A stretch of 64,000 nt of DNA, taken from an uncultured cyanobacterium (GTDB lineage: Bacteria; Cyanobacteriota; Cyanobacteriia; PCC-6307; Cyanobiaceae). Numbering within the stretch: position 1 is the stretch's first letter; every line of letters starts with the position of its first letter. Below are positions 35,573 to 44,031 of this stretch, piece by piece. The notes under the pieces are model-generated. The model was given only the letters and a program-made list of their open reading frames with translations. It was not told the DNA's origin and made no database searches. Location of the stretch: the NCBI GenBank assembly GCA_903858015.1, contig CAIOGZ010000077.1, positions 62,001 through 126,000 of the forward strand. Reading direction: 5' to 3'. The position numbers were made by a program, and so were the translations under genes.

Positions 35573-36015
35573 TCGAGCGGGATAGCACCCCTGGCGCAAA
35601 CCCCATCCCAGCAGAGGTCTTGGCGGTCATTCCAGTGACTGCTGACCGGGCGCCAGGGGCCAGGCCGGCTGCGCATGGTCACAGCTCCGCGGCCATTGTG
35701 GCGAAACATCAGCCGCTGAGCGCCCACCACGAGCGCCCATTGGCTGCCCAGCTCTACCACCTCCATCTGGCAGGTCTGCCATGGCCCCTGACCAAGCCGG
35801 CATTCCAGCGGAACCACCAACCCAGATCTCGGCTGGGCTTCCGATTCGGCGGGAAGCTGGGCTAGGCGTTGCTGGTTTGCTGCTGGCGGCAGTTGGTTGG
35901 CTGTTGGCCCCTGGGATGGCAAAGGCCCACCCCCGAGAGCGACCAAGACCATCGGTGCGGGCCCAAGCAGCCTGAAACCGAAGCTGCGGAGCGGACAAAG
36001 CAAGAACCAGGCCAC
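35569..36015 (-). CDS. Conserved hypothetical exported protein
   Basis: The protein has 148 residues from GTG 36013-36015. The N-terminus is hydrophobic (MAWFLLCPLRSFGFRLLG, then PAPMVLVALGGG) and resembles a signal peptide or anchor. A glutamine-rich linker precedes a compact domain: VPLECRLGQGPWQTCQMEVV, then ALVVGAQRLMFRHNGRGAVT, and the end WNDRQDLCWDGVCARGAIPL. Four cysteines in the mature part (two in CRLGQGPWQTC, two in CWDGVC) could pair as disulfides, fitting an exported location. I recognise no named family. It ends in a 4-bp convergent overlap with cobW. Confidence 0.65.
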   Translation of the reverse strand: MAWFLLCPLRSFGFRLLGPAPMVLVALGGGPLPSQGPTANQLPPAANQQRLAQLPAESEAQPRSGLVVPLECRLGQGPWQTCQMEVVELGSQWALVVGAQRLMFRHNGRGAVTMRSRPGPWRPVSSHWNDRQDLCWDGVCARGAIPLD

Positions 36016-36121
36016 GAAGAAGCCCCCAGCGGTGCCGTGAATGGGGCTTCTTCAACCTGGCCAGCTTGGCCGAGGCAGGGCGGTCGGGCTGCCAAGATTT
36101 AACAAACCTGCCCGCTTGCCA

Positions 36122-36394
36122 GTGCCCCTCTTCCATGCCCGCGTTCTGGTTTCGCTGCGAGCTTCGGTGCTCGATCCTGCTGGGGAAGCCACCCGAGCCG
36201 CCGCCGAAAGGCTTGGCGTTGAAGGGATAAGGCGTTTGCGGATCGGCAAGGCAATTGAGGTGGAGCTGGAAGCGACGGATCGCGCTGAGGCCGAGGCGAA
36301 GTTGGGGCTGCTCAGCGACCGCCTGCTGGCCAATCCGGTGATTGAGGACTGGAAGCTCGTGATTGGTGACACCTCCACCGGAGGGCTGGGATGA
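36122..36394 (+). CDS. purS: Phosphoribosylformylglycinamidine synthase subunit PurS
   Basis: The protein has 90 residues from GTG 36122, chosen because family members begin just before [16 protein letters not shown]. PurS bridges PurL and PurQ in the three-part FGAM synthase that makes formylglycinamidine ribonucleotide in purine synthesis. The pattern [20 protein letters not shown] followed by [15 protein letters not shown] is diagnostic. It overlaps purQ by 4 bases (ATGA). purL is not in this window. Confidence 0.92.
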   Translation: MPLFHARVLVSLRASVLDPAGEATRAAAERLGVEGIRRLRIGKAIEVELEATDRAEAEAKLGLLSDRLLANPVIEDWKLVIGDTSTGGLG

Positions 36395-37044
36395 CCGTTG
36401 GCATCGTGGTCTTTCCCGGCTCCAACTGCGACCGGGATGTGCACTGGGCCCTGGAAGGGTGCTTGGGCATCGCCAGCCGCTACCTCTGGCATGAACAGCG
36501 GGATCTGGACGGTGTGGAAGCCGTCGTGCTGCCCGGCGGCTTCAGCTACGGCGACTACTTGCGCTGCGGGGCCATTGCCCGCTTCGCCCCCCTGCTCGAG
36601 GAGGTGCGTCGTTTTGCCGAGGCGGGAGGGCCGGTGCTGGGGATCTGCAACGGCTTCCAGGTGCTCACGGAGATGGGCCTGCTGCCTGGGGCCCTGACCC
36701 GCAACCGGGATCTCCATTTCCTCTGCCAAAGCACCGAGTTGAGCATCAACCCCGGTGCCTGCCATTGGCTGCGGGACTATGCCCTTGGAGAGCGCATCCA
36801 ACTGCCGATCGCCCATGGCGAAGGTCGTTACCAATTGGATGCCGAGCAACTGGATCGGCTTGAACAGCAAGGCCAAATCGTGCTTCGCTACACCTCCAAC
36901 CCCAATGGTTCAGTGGGTGATGTGGCCGGCCTGACTAATCGGGCCGGAAATGTGCTCGGTCTGATGCCCCATCCCGAGCGCGCCTGTGATCAAAGCCTGG
37001 GCGGAATCGATGGCCAGCGTCTGCTCAAAGCAATCCTCCGCTAA
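36391..37044 (+). CDS. purQ: Phosphoribosylformylglycinamidine synthase subunit PurQ
   Basis: The protein has 217 residues. PurQ is the glutaminase subunit that supplies ammonia to PurL. The class I glutamine amidotransferase triad is complete: Cys in [20 protein letters not shown], and His and Glu in [11 protein letters not shown]. The N-terminal [19 protein letters not shown] and the oxyanion-hole segment [19 protein letters not shown] are typical. It is translationally coupled to purS. Confidence 0.96.
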   Translation: MTVGIVVFPGSNCDRDVHWALEGCLGIASRYLWHEQRDLDGVEAVVLPGGFSYGDYLRCGAIARFAPLLEEVRRFAEAGGPVLGICNGFQVLTEMGLLPGALTRNRDLHFLCQSTELSINPGACHWLRDYALGERIQLPIAHGEGRYQLDAEQLDRLEQQGQIVLRYTSNPNGSVGDVAGLTNRAGNVLGLMPHPERACDQSLGGIDGQRLLKAILR

Positions 37045-37048
37045 ACCT

Positions 37049-38056
37049 GTGCGCCGCCGCTTGCTGTTGACCAATCTGGCTGCAGCTCTGGCTGGCACAG
37101 CAGCCGCACCGGGCATGTCGCAGCCGCGCCAGCCCAAGCCAGCGCTCCCCTGCCAGCGCTCAAGCCGACCACTGCCCAAGATCCAAACCCAGCCAACGTC
37201 CCTCGGGCCGGGCAGTCGCTTGGTGGCCATAGCACCGGGTAGCTGGTGGGAAAACCCGGCCGAAGATGCAGCTCTGCTGCAAAAGCGATGTACAGCCGAG
37301 GGCTGGCGTCTGGAGGTGCCGCCTGCTGCAAGCCGTCGTTGGCAGTGGTACTCCGGGACCGACTTCGATCGCCGGACCGAGCTGGAACGGGCCTGGGCCG
37401 ATCCAGCCACGGCAGCGGTGCTGTGTGTGGCCGGCGGCTGGGGTAGCGCCCGCATCCTTGAAAACGGCTGGCAGCCCCCTGGGCGTCCCCTCTGGTTGGT
37501 TGGCTTTTCCGACGCCAGCTCCTTGTTGCTCGCCCAGCTAGGCGCCGGCCATGCTGGTGCCGTTCATGCAAGCACGGGGGGCGACGACCTCCAATGGCAA
37601 CGCTTGGTTCAGGTGCTGCGGGGGGAGTCATTGGCGGCCCTTTCAGGTGTGGGCTGGGTTGGCGGCAGGGCCAGCGGGCCCCTAGTCGTCACCAACCTCA
37701 CCGTAGCCACCGCCATGATCGGCACCCCATGGTTTCCTAATTTGGAGGGCTGTGTGCTCGTGATTGAAGATGTGGGCGAAGCTCCATACCGGGTCGATCG
37801 GATGCTGACCCAGTGGCGCAGCGCCGGACTATTGGCCCAGCTGGCAGGCATCGGTGTTGGCCGCTTTCTTTGGCGTCAGGATGATGTGCTTCCAGGCGAT
37901 TTCAGTATGGAGGAAATTCTGCGCCAGCGATTGGGTGATCTAAGTGTGCCGGTGGTTGGCCAGCTTCCCGTTGGCCATGGCCGTCCCAATCTTGCCCTAC
38001 CCCTGGGCCGCACAGCCCTCATTGATGGCTCCCGTGGCCGGCTCGAACTGCTCTGA
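37049..38056 (+). CDS. Exported LD-carboxypeptidase (peptidase S66 family)
   Basis: The protein has 335 residues from GTG 37049, five bases after purQ; upstream starts overlapping purQ are possible. The start begins VRRRLLLTNLAAALAGTAAA, a signal peptide with a twin-arginine-like front. S66 catalytic residues are visible: nucleophile Ser in LVGFSDASSLLLAQ, Glu in LVIEDVGEAPYRVDRML, and His in QLPVGHGRPNLALPLG. These enzymes cleave the L,D bond between meso-DAP and D-Ala in muropeptide recycling. Most relatives are cytosolic, so an exported form is slightly unusual. Confidence 0.82.
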   Translation: MRRRLLLTNLAAALAGTAAAPGMSQPRQPKPALPCQRSSRPLPKIQTQPTSLGPGSRLVAIAPGSWWENPAEDAALLQKRCTAEGWRLEVPPAASRRWQWYSGTDFDRRTELERAWADPATAAVLCVAGGWGSARILENGWQPPGRPLWLVGFSDASSLLLAQLGAGHAGAVHASTGGDDLQWQRLVQVLRGESLAALSGVGWVGGRASGPLVVTNLTVATAMIGTPWFPNLEGCVLVIEDVGEAPYRVDRMLTQWRSAGLLAQLAGIGVGRFLWRQDDVLPGDFSMEEILRQRLGDLSVPVVGQLPVGHGRPNLALPLGRTALIDGSRGRLELL

Positions 38057-38148
38057 GCTGCCTCCGCCTGCAAGTCAAGGGCAGGGTTGAGGGTATGGCA
38101 GGGTCCGAAGTGGACCCTGCCAAGCAGGGGGCGGTTTGCCGTCGGGGG

Positions 38149-38739
38149 TCAGGTCAGCGCTGCGAAGAAGTCCTTGCTCTTGACGGGATCGGGATTCATG
38201 GTCTTTTCGCCGGGCTGCCAGTTGGCCGGGCAGACTTCATCGGGGTGGGATTGGACGTATTGGAAAGCCTGCAGAACCCTCAGGGTCTCATCGACACTGC
38301 GACCGACGGGAAGGTTGTTGATCGTGCTGTGCATGATCACACCGTCGGGATCAATGATGAACAAACCACGTAGGGCAATGCCGGCCGATTCATCAAGCAC
38401 TTCATAGGCACTGGCGATTTCCTTCTTGAGGTCGGCAACCAGGGGGTAAGCGATATCACCAAGGCCTCCACTCTTGCGGTCGGTCTGCACCCAGGCCAGG
38501 TGACTAAACTGACTATCTACCGAAATACCGAGAACCTCAGTGTTGCGACTAGTGAACTCGGCGTAGCGGTCGCTGAAGGCGGTGATTTCGGTAGGGCAAA
38601 CGAAAGTGAAATCAAGAGGATAGAAGAAAACCACTACATACTTGCCGCGGTAATCGGACAAGCTAATCTCCTTAAACTCCTGATCCACCACAGCGGTGGC
38701 GCTGAAATCGGGAGCCGGCAAGCCAACGAGCCTGGTCAT
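38149..38739 (-). CDS. Typical 2-Cys peroxiredoxin
   Basis: The protein has 196 residues from ATG 38737-38739; the frame is open 15 codons further upstream, but the family starts at [12 protein letters not shown]. The peroxidatic cysteine is C48 in [17 protein letters not shown] and the resolving cysteine is C170 in DEVCPANW. It reduces hydrogen peroxide with electrons from thioredoxin, a main peroxide defence in photosynthetic cells. The YQ-F-type C-terminal tail (KSKDFFAAL) makes it possibly sensitive to overoxidation. The 300-bp region upstream is shared with the divergent gene at 39041. Confidence 0.95.
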   Translation of the reverse strand: MTRLVGLPAPDFSATAVVDQEFKEISLSDYRGKYVVVFFYPLDFTFVCPTEITAFSDRYAEFTSRNTEVLGISVDSQFSHLAWVQTDRKSGGLGDIAYPLVADLKKEIASAYEVLDESAGIALRGLFIIDPDGVIMHSTINNLPVGRSVDETLRVLQAFQYVQSHPDEVCPANWQPGEKTMNPDPVKSKDFFAALT

Positions 38740-39040
38740 GGTGAGAAGGGGTTGAACAGAAATGAGGGAGTCGCACCGGGCCAAAGCCGGCCCGGTGCAG
38801 GCAACAGGGTTGGTGGAGAGCCCCAGGGCTCGGATCTCTTGTGAAGTCGAACCGACTTCCAGTTGCCTCGTTCACAAGCTATCACAATTTTGAAGCTTGG
38901 GTTGCGTCCCTACGGCGCCATAGGCTGATGGTCAAGACTTTTGCTTGCCCTTCGCTTCCTTGCCCCTCGCATCTGGGCCCTTCGCTTCTGGCTTCGCGTT
39001 TCAGTCTTGTGTCTTCTCCTTGCTCGCCTCTTCGCCTCCA
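38740..39040. other. Divergent intergenic region, no gene seen
   Basis: About 300 bp between the peroxiredoxin start (minus) and the gene at 39041 (plus). The right half is a pyrimidine-rich run with degenerate CTTCGCTTC-like repeats (38945-39035). It must carry both promoters, but I can point to no clear -35/-10 pair. The reading frame is open upstream of 39041, with residues dominated by Ser, Leu, Pro and Phe, which argues against coding. Confidence 0.5.
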
Positions 39041-39454
39041 ATGACCTGGGATCCAACCGTTCTACGCAAATACAACACCACCGGCCATTTCCGGCTTCTC
39101 AACCAAGTGCGCTCTGAGCTCAAGGGCAATCCCCTGATCCGTCCCAAGGATGGAGAAACCGTGGGTGAAGCCAACCGCAGCCGCAGTCTGACCCGGGCCC
39201 TCGAGGGCAGGGTCCAGGCTGGTTACGGCCGTAGCCGCCGCAATAGCACTGCTGCGGAGGTCGTGGTTGTGTCTGAACCGCAGCGAAGGGAGGCCCGCAA
39301 TGCGGCAACTGGGGATGGCTTTGGCTCCTCCTACGGTTTCGCTGGCGCCATGGCCTTAGCCAACATTGGGCCGGAAGCCCAGCTTGGCAGCGACTTCGAT
39401 CACAGCGCCAACAACAGCTTCCGTGACCGGCTCAACGCCATCGACATGCGTTGA
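39041..39454 (+). CDS. Conserved hypothetical protein
   Basis: The protein has 137 residues from ATG 39041. The N-terminus MTWDPTVLRKYNTTGHFRLL, continuing NQVRSELKGNPLIRP, has the character of a conserved picocyanobacterial domain. The middle is basic (ANRSRSLTRALEGRVQAGYG, then RSRRNS). The end is glycine/alanine-rich, with FGSSYGFAGAMALANIGP and SFRDRLNAIDMR. There is no signal peptide or membrane segment. The basic centre might bind nucleic acid, but that is speculation. Function unknown. Confidence 0.65.
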   Translation: MTWDPTVLRKYNTTGHFRLLNQVRSELKGNPLIRPKDGETVGEANRSRSLTRALEGRVQAGYGRSRRNSTAAEVVVVSEPQRREARNAATGDGFGSSYGFAGAMALANIGPEAQLGSDFDHSANNSFRDRLNAIDMR

Positions 39455-39488
39455 GCCGGAGGACAGCCGGGCCTTCCTAGCGGAGGCC

Positions 39489-39509
39489 TTGGGCGGGCGA
39501 TTCGCCCAA
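39489..39509. repeat. Short inverted repeat downstream of the 39041 gene
   Basis: TTGGGCG and CGCCCAA form a 7-bp perfect stem with a 7-nt loop, 35 bp after the stop codon. No T-run follows, so at best it is a weak terminator. Confidence 0.4.
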
Positions 39510-39602
39510 ACCCGGAGCCCTGGAGCCTACGCAGTCCAAACGGATCGGAAACAGCCATCGTGTGCAGTTGCATGGGCAGCCACACCGGTGGTCCATGGGG
39601 AT

Positions 39603-39675
39603 GGCTCGGGGGAGACTTGAACTCCCGACCTTGGGGTTATGAATCCCACGCTCTAACCAGCTGAGCTACCGAGCC
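39603..39675 (-). tRNA. tRNA-Met (anticodon CAU)
   Basis: On the minus strand a full cloverleaf reads GGCTCGG (acceptor), then GCTC-AGCTGGTTA-GAGC (D arm), then an anticodon loop TTCATAA with CAT at 39639-39641. The T arm contains GGGAGTTCAAGTCTCCC and the acceptor closes with CCGAGCC. CCA is not encoded. The GGC...GCC acceptor with TAGCTCAG resembles elongator tRNA-Met. An isoleucine tRNA with lysidine at C34 also has CAU at the gene level, but its body usually differs. The last anticodon-stem pair is A-C rather than Watson-Crick. Confidence 0.9.
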
Positions 39676-39729
39676 GCGGTGGATGCATCGTAGTGGATCG
39701 TCCGCCGCCCCAGCCTGGTGAGGAGGGGT

Positions 39730-40773
39730 TCAGGCCCGGGGGGGAAGATACAGCAGGGGGTTCATCGCCCCTTCCCCAGCGGGGTGGATCTCAAAGTGAA
39801 GATGGGGGCCGGTGCTGCGGCCGGTGCTGCCCATCTGGCTGATCACCTGTCCCTGCTCCACCAGCTGGCCCTGGCGCACCAGCAGGTTGCTGTTGTGGCC
39901 ATAGCGGCTCATGCTGCCGTCATTGTGGCTGATCTCGACCATGTAGCCGTAGCCACCGTCATGCCAGCCCGCAAAAGTCACCCGTCCTGAAGCAGCCGCC
40001 ACGATCGTGGTGCCGACATTGTTGGCAATGTCGATACCTTTGTGCATACGCCCCCAGCGCCAGCCATAGCCAGAGGTGAAGGTGCCCTGGGCGGGCCAGA
40101 TCAGGGCGGTGCTGCCCCGACCGAAGCCGGGTTGGCGCTGTTCGGGGCCGAATGATGGCAGTTCGGGCCAGCTGAGGCCCCCACTGCCGACGGGTGCCAG
40201 ACCCAGCAACATCCGGGAACGACCGGGGGCCGATTGGACCACCTGAACCTGGCTGCCAACTACCAGACGGGCGGTTTCCAAGCCAGGGTTGAGCTGCAGG
40301 AGTTCGCGGATGGTGAGCCCATAGCGCTGGGCGATTTTGAGCAGGGTGTCGCCCAGCCTCACCACCGCGGAGGCTTGGGGCGCCGGCGGGGGCGGCGGCG
40401 GAAGCGGACGCTGATCGGATTCGGAACCAGGCTCGAACGCCACCAAGCCCAGCCGCACTGGAACGATCGGACGGTCTGGATCGCTCCCAAAGGGAGCGGC
40501 CAGAGCTTCGCCCGTCAGCGATGCAGACCGCTCGGGACGGCGTTCCACCGGGCTGACTAGGGGATTGGCCTGATTGGGGACAACCTGCCGTGGTGGACCA
40601 GCCTCGCTCCCGTTGGCTAGGGGCAGCCCAGCTGACGCTGCGGACAGGTCCTTCGCCTCGATTACGGAGAAATCAATCGAGGAAGCCCCCGGATTGCTGG
40701 CCACTGCTGACACCAAGGGCAACAAGACCGGTGAAGCAAGCAGCAGCGGCAGAATCGATCGGAAAGGCTTCAT
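39730..40773 (-). CDS. LysM + M23 family peptidoglycan endopeptidase
   Basis: The protein has 347 residues. A signal peptide (SILPLLLASPVLLPLVSAVA) is followed by a long unstructured, proline-rich linker. A LysM domain lies at ~140-185 (VRLGDTLLKIAQRYGLTIRE, LLQLNPGLETARLVVGSQVQ). A C-terminal M23 domain follows, with zinc ligands in HKGIDIANNVGTTIVAAASG (His, Asp) and TGRSTGPHLHFEIH (HxH). It would bind peptidoglycan by LysM and cut stem-peptide crosslinks in the periplasm, or act as a regulator of amidases. All ligands are present, so activity is expected. Confidence 0.9.
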   Translation of the reverse strand: MKPFRSILPLLLASPVLLPLVSAVASNPGASSIDFSVIEAKDLSAASAGLPLANGSEAGPPRQVVPNQANPLVSPVERRPERSASLTGEALAAPFGSDPDRPIVPVRLGLVAFEPGSESDQRPLPPPPPPAPQASAVVRLGDTLLKIAQRYGLTIRELLQLNPGLETARLVVGSQVQVVQSAPGRSRMLLGLAPVGSGGLSWPELPSFGPEQRQPGFGRGSTALIWPAQGTFTSGYGWRWGRMHKGIDIANNVGTTIVAAASGRVTFAGWHDGGYGYMVEISHNDGSMSRYGHNSNLLVRQGQLVEQGQVISQMGSTGRSTGPHLHFEIHPAGEGAMNPLLYLPPRA

Positions 40774-40915
40774 GCAGATTCATGCGTTGGACAAGGCCCG
40801 TTGGAGAAGCCGACATCCCCGGACCGGCCAGACAGTAGCGCTAGGAGGCCATTGCTTCAAGTGCTGGCTGAGACAAATTGCAGCTCCTGCCTCCACCAGA
40901 TCTGGTGGCACGGCC

Positions 40916-41428
40916 TCAAAGTACACTGCCCCTGGAGCTTTCTGGGCTTGCCCCGCTGCCGTTGAGCTGCCTTAGGGCCTCGAACAGCACCACGCCGACG
41001 GCCACCGAAAGGTTGAGGCTGCGCACGCCTGCGCTCTGGTGGGGCCCGGGTTTGGCCAGGGGGATCCGCAGCCGGTGCTCAGCCTGCTGTTGCAGCTGCT
41101 GCGGCAGCCCATCGCTCTCACGGCCGAACAGCAACCAGTCGTCGCGATCGAAGGCAAACGCCGTGTAATCGGCCGTGGCATGGCTACTCAGGGCGATCAG
41201 CCGGCCCCCATGGCGCTGGCGATGCTCAAAAAAAGCGTTGCTATCGAGATGGCGGTGCAAGCGCACCAAGGGCCAGTAATCCAGCCCAGCCCGCCGCAGC
41301 TGCCGATCGTCGATCGCAAAGCCCAGGGGCTCGATCAGATGCAGCTCGCTGTTGGTGGCGGCGCAGGTGCGGGCCACATTGCCGGTGTTGGGCGGAATCT
41401 GGGGTTGGAACAGCACGACCCGAGGCAT
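40916..41428 (-). CDS. trmL: tRNA (cytidine/uridine-34 2'-O)-methyltransferase
   Basis: The protein has 170 residues from ATG 41426-41428. TrmL is a small SPOUT enzyme that methylates the wobble ribose of tRNA-Leu. The family start is RVVLFQPQIPPNTGNVARTC. The knotted SAM-binding region is seen in DWLLFGRESDGLPQQ, then RIPLAKPGPHQSAGVRSLNL and SVAVGVVLFEALRQL (normally RSLNLS.AVA). It starts two bases after cobU and is the last gene of the psb32-pxcA-cobU-trmL row. Confidence 0.9.
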   Translation of the reverse strand: MPRVVLFQPQIPPNTGNVARTCAATNSELHLIEPLGFAIDDRQLRRAGLDYWPLVRLHRHLDSNAFFEHRQRHGGRLIALSSHATADYTAFAFDRDDWLLFGRESDGLPQQLQQQAEHRLRIPLAKPGPHQSAGVRSLNLSVAVGVVLFEALRQLNGSGASPESSRGSVL

Positions 41429-41430
41429 GA

Positions 41431-41991
41431 TCAAGCTTCCCCAGGCAGCGCTGTGCCGAGGCTGTTGAGATCAAGCGCGCGCCCTTGGACAACCAGCCAA
41501 GAGGCCCCGGCTTGCACCGCCAGCCGTTGCTGGAGCTCGCCAAGGCGCTCCCGGAAGCGGCCCCCCGCCACAGTGGGGGGGACCACCCCCCAGCCACATT
41601 CCTCAACCACCACCACCAGGGGGGCTCCTCCCGCCGCGATCACCGCGATCAATTCGTTGCGCAGCTGCACCCAACTGGCGTTATCGCGCTCCAGATGGGC
41701 GGCAACCCAGGTTCCCAGCGAATCGACCAATCCCAGACTGGCGACATCAAGCCGCTCCAGGGCAGGGGCAAGGTCTGCCGCCACTTCCCAAACCTGCCAA
41801 TTGGCTGGGCGCCGTTGCCGGTGGCGAGCAAGCCGTAGCTGCCAGCTGGGGTCATCGGGCAGACTGGGCCCGGTGGCGATGTAAATGATCGCGCAGCCAC
41901 TGCCAAGGGCGAGATGCTCAGCCCAGCGGCTCTTGCCAGAGCTGGCCGGACCGCTGACAAGGGTGAGGCGCGGAAAGTTGTTAACCGCCAC
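41431..41991 (-). CDS. cobU: Adenosylcobinamide kinase / guanylyltransferase
   Basis: The protein has 186 residues. CobU phosphorylates adenosylcobinamide and transfers GMP to it in cobalamin nucleotide-loop assembly. The P-loop is LVSGPASSGKSRWAEHLAL near the N-terminus. The RHRQRRPANWQVWE segment contains the guanylylated-histidine region of CobU, and LGLVDSLGTWVAAHL with VVVVEECGWGVVPP corresponds to VLxDCLTxW and VxNEVGxGIVP. The N-terminus overlaps the end of pxcA by 11 bp. It pairs functionally with the B12-controlled hupE-cobW locus 7 kb away. Confidence 0.9.
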   Translation of the reverse strand: MAVNNFPRLTLVSGPASSGKSRWAEHLALGSGCAIIYIATGPSLPDDPSWQLRLARHRQRRPANWQVWEVAADLAPALERLDVASLGLVDSLGTWVAAHLERDNASWVQLRNELIAVIAAGGAPLVVVVEECGWGVVPPTVAGGRFRERLGELQQRLAVQAGASWLVVQGRALDLNSLGTALPGEA

Positions 41992-43126
41992 CGTTCATAT
42001 TCCGCAGTGTGGCCACAGAAGATGGAGAAACACGATTCAGATAGCGGAAAATCCAATACTTGAAAATAGTAGCAAGCACGACCGGAAACGTAGCGATAAA
42101 CAGCATGATAAAGTTTTCCTTAGCCGGTAAGCCGAGGTGCTGGGCAAGGCCATCGAGTAAAACCGTCCAACCTTCAGGGCTGTGAAAACCGACGAAGATG
42201 TCCGTGAACAAAATGATACTGAATGCCTTGGCGCTATCGCTCAAGCCGTAGACCAATTCATCGATGAATCCCCTGAGAATCTGAATATCACGTTGACCAA
42301 GCAAGCAGACAACAGCAAATCCTAGGAAGCCAGCGATATCTGCAAAAACATTTTTTACCGCGTGCGTACCTTGCTCTTGCGTTTCTTCCTGGAGCTCCTT
42401 GGCCTTTTCGCTTAGTCGCCTCTGCAGCTCTTCCTTGCTGGGCAAGGGCTCGTTATTCAGTAGTGCTTCGAATTCCAGTTCATCCTTGAAAGAGCGCAAT
42501 TGACCAATTGCTTTCTCCTGTAAATGGGGGCGTGGAGAAGCTAGTAAAGTATTGCCCTGGGCAAAATGGTCAACCAGGGGCGACACCAAATAAAGACGGC
42601 TGATTTGCTGAACCAGGATCGGCACCAAGATCAGCAGCAACAGGATGCGCAGCGAGACAAGGGTTGAATCGCGGCGACGACGGAAGCCCGCCACCACACT
42701 GGCTTCCGCATCGGGATCCAGCTGGCGCCGTAGCTGGTCGACCACACCCAAAAGGCTGCGCGGCAACACCTCAGGTGAGCGGCTAAGGCTGGGGAGGGCA
42801 GAACGGCGAGGATCGTAGCGGGCCATCACCGATTCGATCAGTTGCAGTTGGCGCAACTCCTGACCAGACAGTTCCAGTCGGTAGGGCTCGACGGTCTGCA
42901 AGGCTTGCTGACAGACCTGGGAGGCGGCCCGAAAACGACGCAACAACTGCGCCTGCACCGACTTGGGAATGGAAAGGTCCAGTTCGGGTCGTATGGGCCT
43001 GTCGTTGTAATGCTCCAGTTCAATGCTCTGGATCTGCAAAGCCGCCTCGTAACCCCTCTCAAGGTCACTGCTCAGGTCGCGGGATTTCGCTTGTCCGAAG
43101 GTTCCGATCCAATCGGTAAGGCCCAT
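41981..43126 (-). CDS. pxcA: Proton exchange-associated protein PxcA (CemA/CotA family)
   Basis: The protein has 381 residues from ATG 43124-43126; the open frame further upstream has a cysteine/tryptophan-rich nonsense character. PxcA takes part in light-induced proton extrusion and supports inorganic carbon uptake, with a plastid homologue, CemA. The N-terminal soluble half is helical. Membrane segments include RILLLLILVPILVQQISRLY, then IAGFLGFAVVCLLG, then AFSIILFTDIFVGFHSPEGW (the most conserved stretch) and FIMLFIATFPVVLATIFKYW. The C-terminal RYLNRVSPSSVATLRNMN is also typical. Confidence 0.93.
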   Translation of the reverse strand: MGLTDWIGTFGQAKSRDLSSDLERGYEAALQIQSIELEHYNDRPIRPELDLSIPKSVQAQLLRRFRAASQVCQQALQTVEPYRLELSGQELRQLQLIESVMARYDPRRSALPSLSRSPEVLPRSLLGVVDQLRRQLDPDAEASVVAGFRRRRDSTLVSLRILLLLILVPILVQQISRLYLVSPLVDHFAQGNTLLASPRPHLQEKAIGQLRSFKDELEFEALLNNEPLPSKEELQRRLSEKAKELQEETQEQGTHAVKNVFADIAGFLGFAVVCLLGQRDIQILRGFIDELVYGLSDSAKAFSIILFTDIFVGFHSPEGWTVLLDGLAQHLGLPAKENFIMLFIATFPVVLATIFKYWIFRYLNRVSPSSVATLRNMNGGG

Positions 43127-43154
43127 GATGGCTTGCGCTTGGTACGGGGATGAT

Positions 43155-43874
43155 TCAGCGAGAAAAAACCCACCAGGTGAGCATCGGCACCACCGAGCCC
43201 ACCACCAATAGCACCACCACCCAGGTGAAGCCATTGCTCTGGACCGTTTCCTCGTGGCTGGGGATGTTGCTCACTACCGCAGCCTCCTCGCCCGTCTGGG
43301 GTTCGCCCGGATCCTCACCGCCGCGCAGAACCGTGGCGAGCCGCTCAAGTCCCGCCACGGTGGCTTGGCGATAACGGTTCCCTTCCCGCAGCGGTACGGC
43401 CATGGTGGAGCGGGCAGTGCTCTGCAACAAGGTTGCTGGCAATTGGCGCTCCAGGGGAGAGGAGGCCACCACGGCGGCAGCTTTGGTCTGGGTATCGACC
43501 AGCAGTAGTAGGAGCTGATCCTCGCCATGGTCAGAGGCCCCGGCGGCTGGGCCGCTGGGCAGGCTCCAGCGATCCAGCAGCTCCTGGCCCAACTGCTCGA
43601 GGCTGAGGCCGTAATCCAGGCGGTTGAGGGTGATCAGCCGTGCTTCGACCCGTTCAGAGCGAAATCCCTCCAGTTGGTGTGCGATGTCGGCTCGGGCCGC
43701 CCGGCTCAATACATCTGCTGCATCCACGACCTCAGCAGCCGGCAGGGTGGCCGGGAAATCCTTCACCGAGACGGCGAACGCCGCACCGATGGGTGCCAGC
43801 AACATCAGCAACATCAGCAACGGCGCGAGCCAGAAGCTGCCCAAGGGGATGGTGGACTGGCGCGGTTGGGCCAT
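43155..43874 (-). CDS. TPM-domain protein, Psb32 type
   Basis: The protein has 239 residues from ATG 43872-43874. A signal peptide (PLLMLLMLLAPIGAAFA) leads to a lumenal TPM domain (TLP18.3/Psb32/MOLO-1): FPATLPAAEVVDAADVLSRA, then ARLITLNRLDYGLSLEQLGQ, then DQLLLLLVDTQTKAAAVVAS. A C-terminal membrane helix (WVVVLLVVGSVVPMLTWWVF) anchors it. Psb32 protects photosystem II and helps its repair. The LLLLVDTQTK sequence is a strong family marker. It heads the row leading to pxcA, 28 bp upstream of it. Confidence 0.85.
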   Translation of the reverse strand: MAQPRQSTIPLGSFWLAPLLMLLMLLAPIGAAFAVSVKDFPATLPAAEVVDAADVLSRAARADIAHQLEGFRSERVEARLITLNRLDYGLSLEQLGQELLDRWSLPSGPAAGASDHGEDQLLLLLVDTQTKAAAVVASSPLERQLPATLLQSTARSTMAVPLREGNRYRQATVAGLERLATVLRGGEDPGEPQTGEEAAVVSNIPSHEETVQSNGFTWVVVLLVVGSVVPMLTWWVFSR

Positions 43875-44031
43875 GGAGGGGTGAAGGATCACTGCAGTGA
43901 TTGGGAACGGCAAAGCGAACCCAGTCTGCCCCCCCTTGGCCAGCCTGGGCTCGAATCGCCAGCCTGAACCCGATGGGGGGAGCGTGCTGCAGCTCCGCCA
44001 TCCTGGAAGCCCCCTGAAACCGCCTTGCCCC

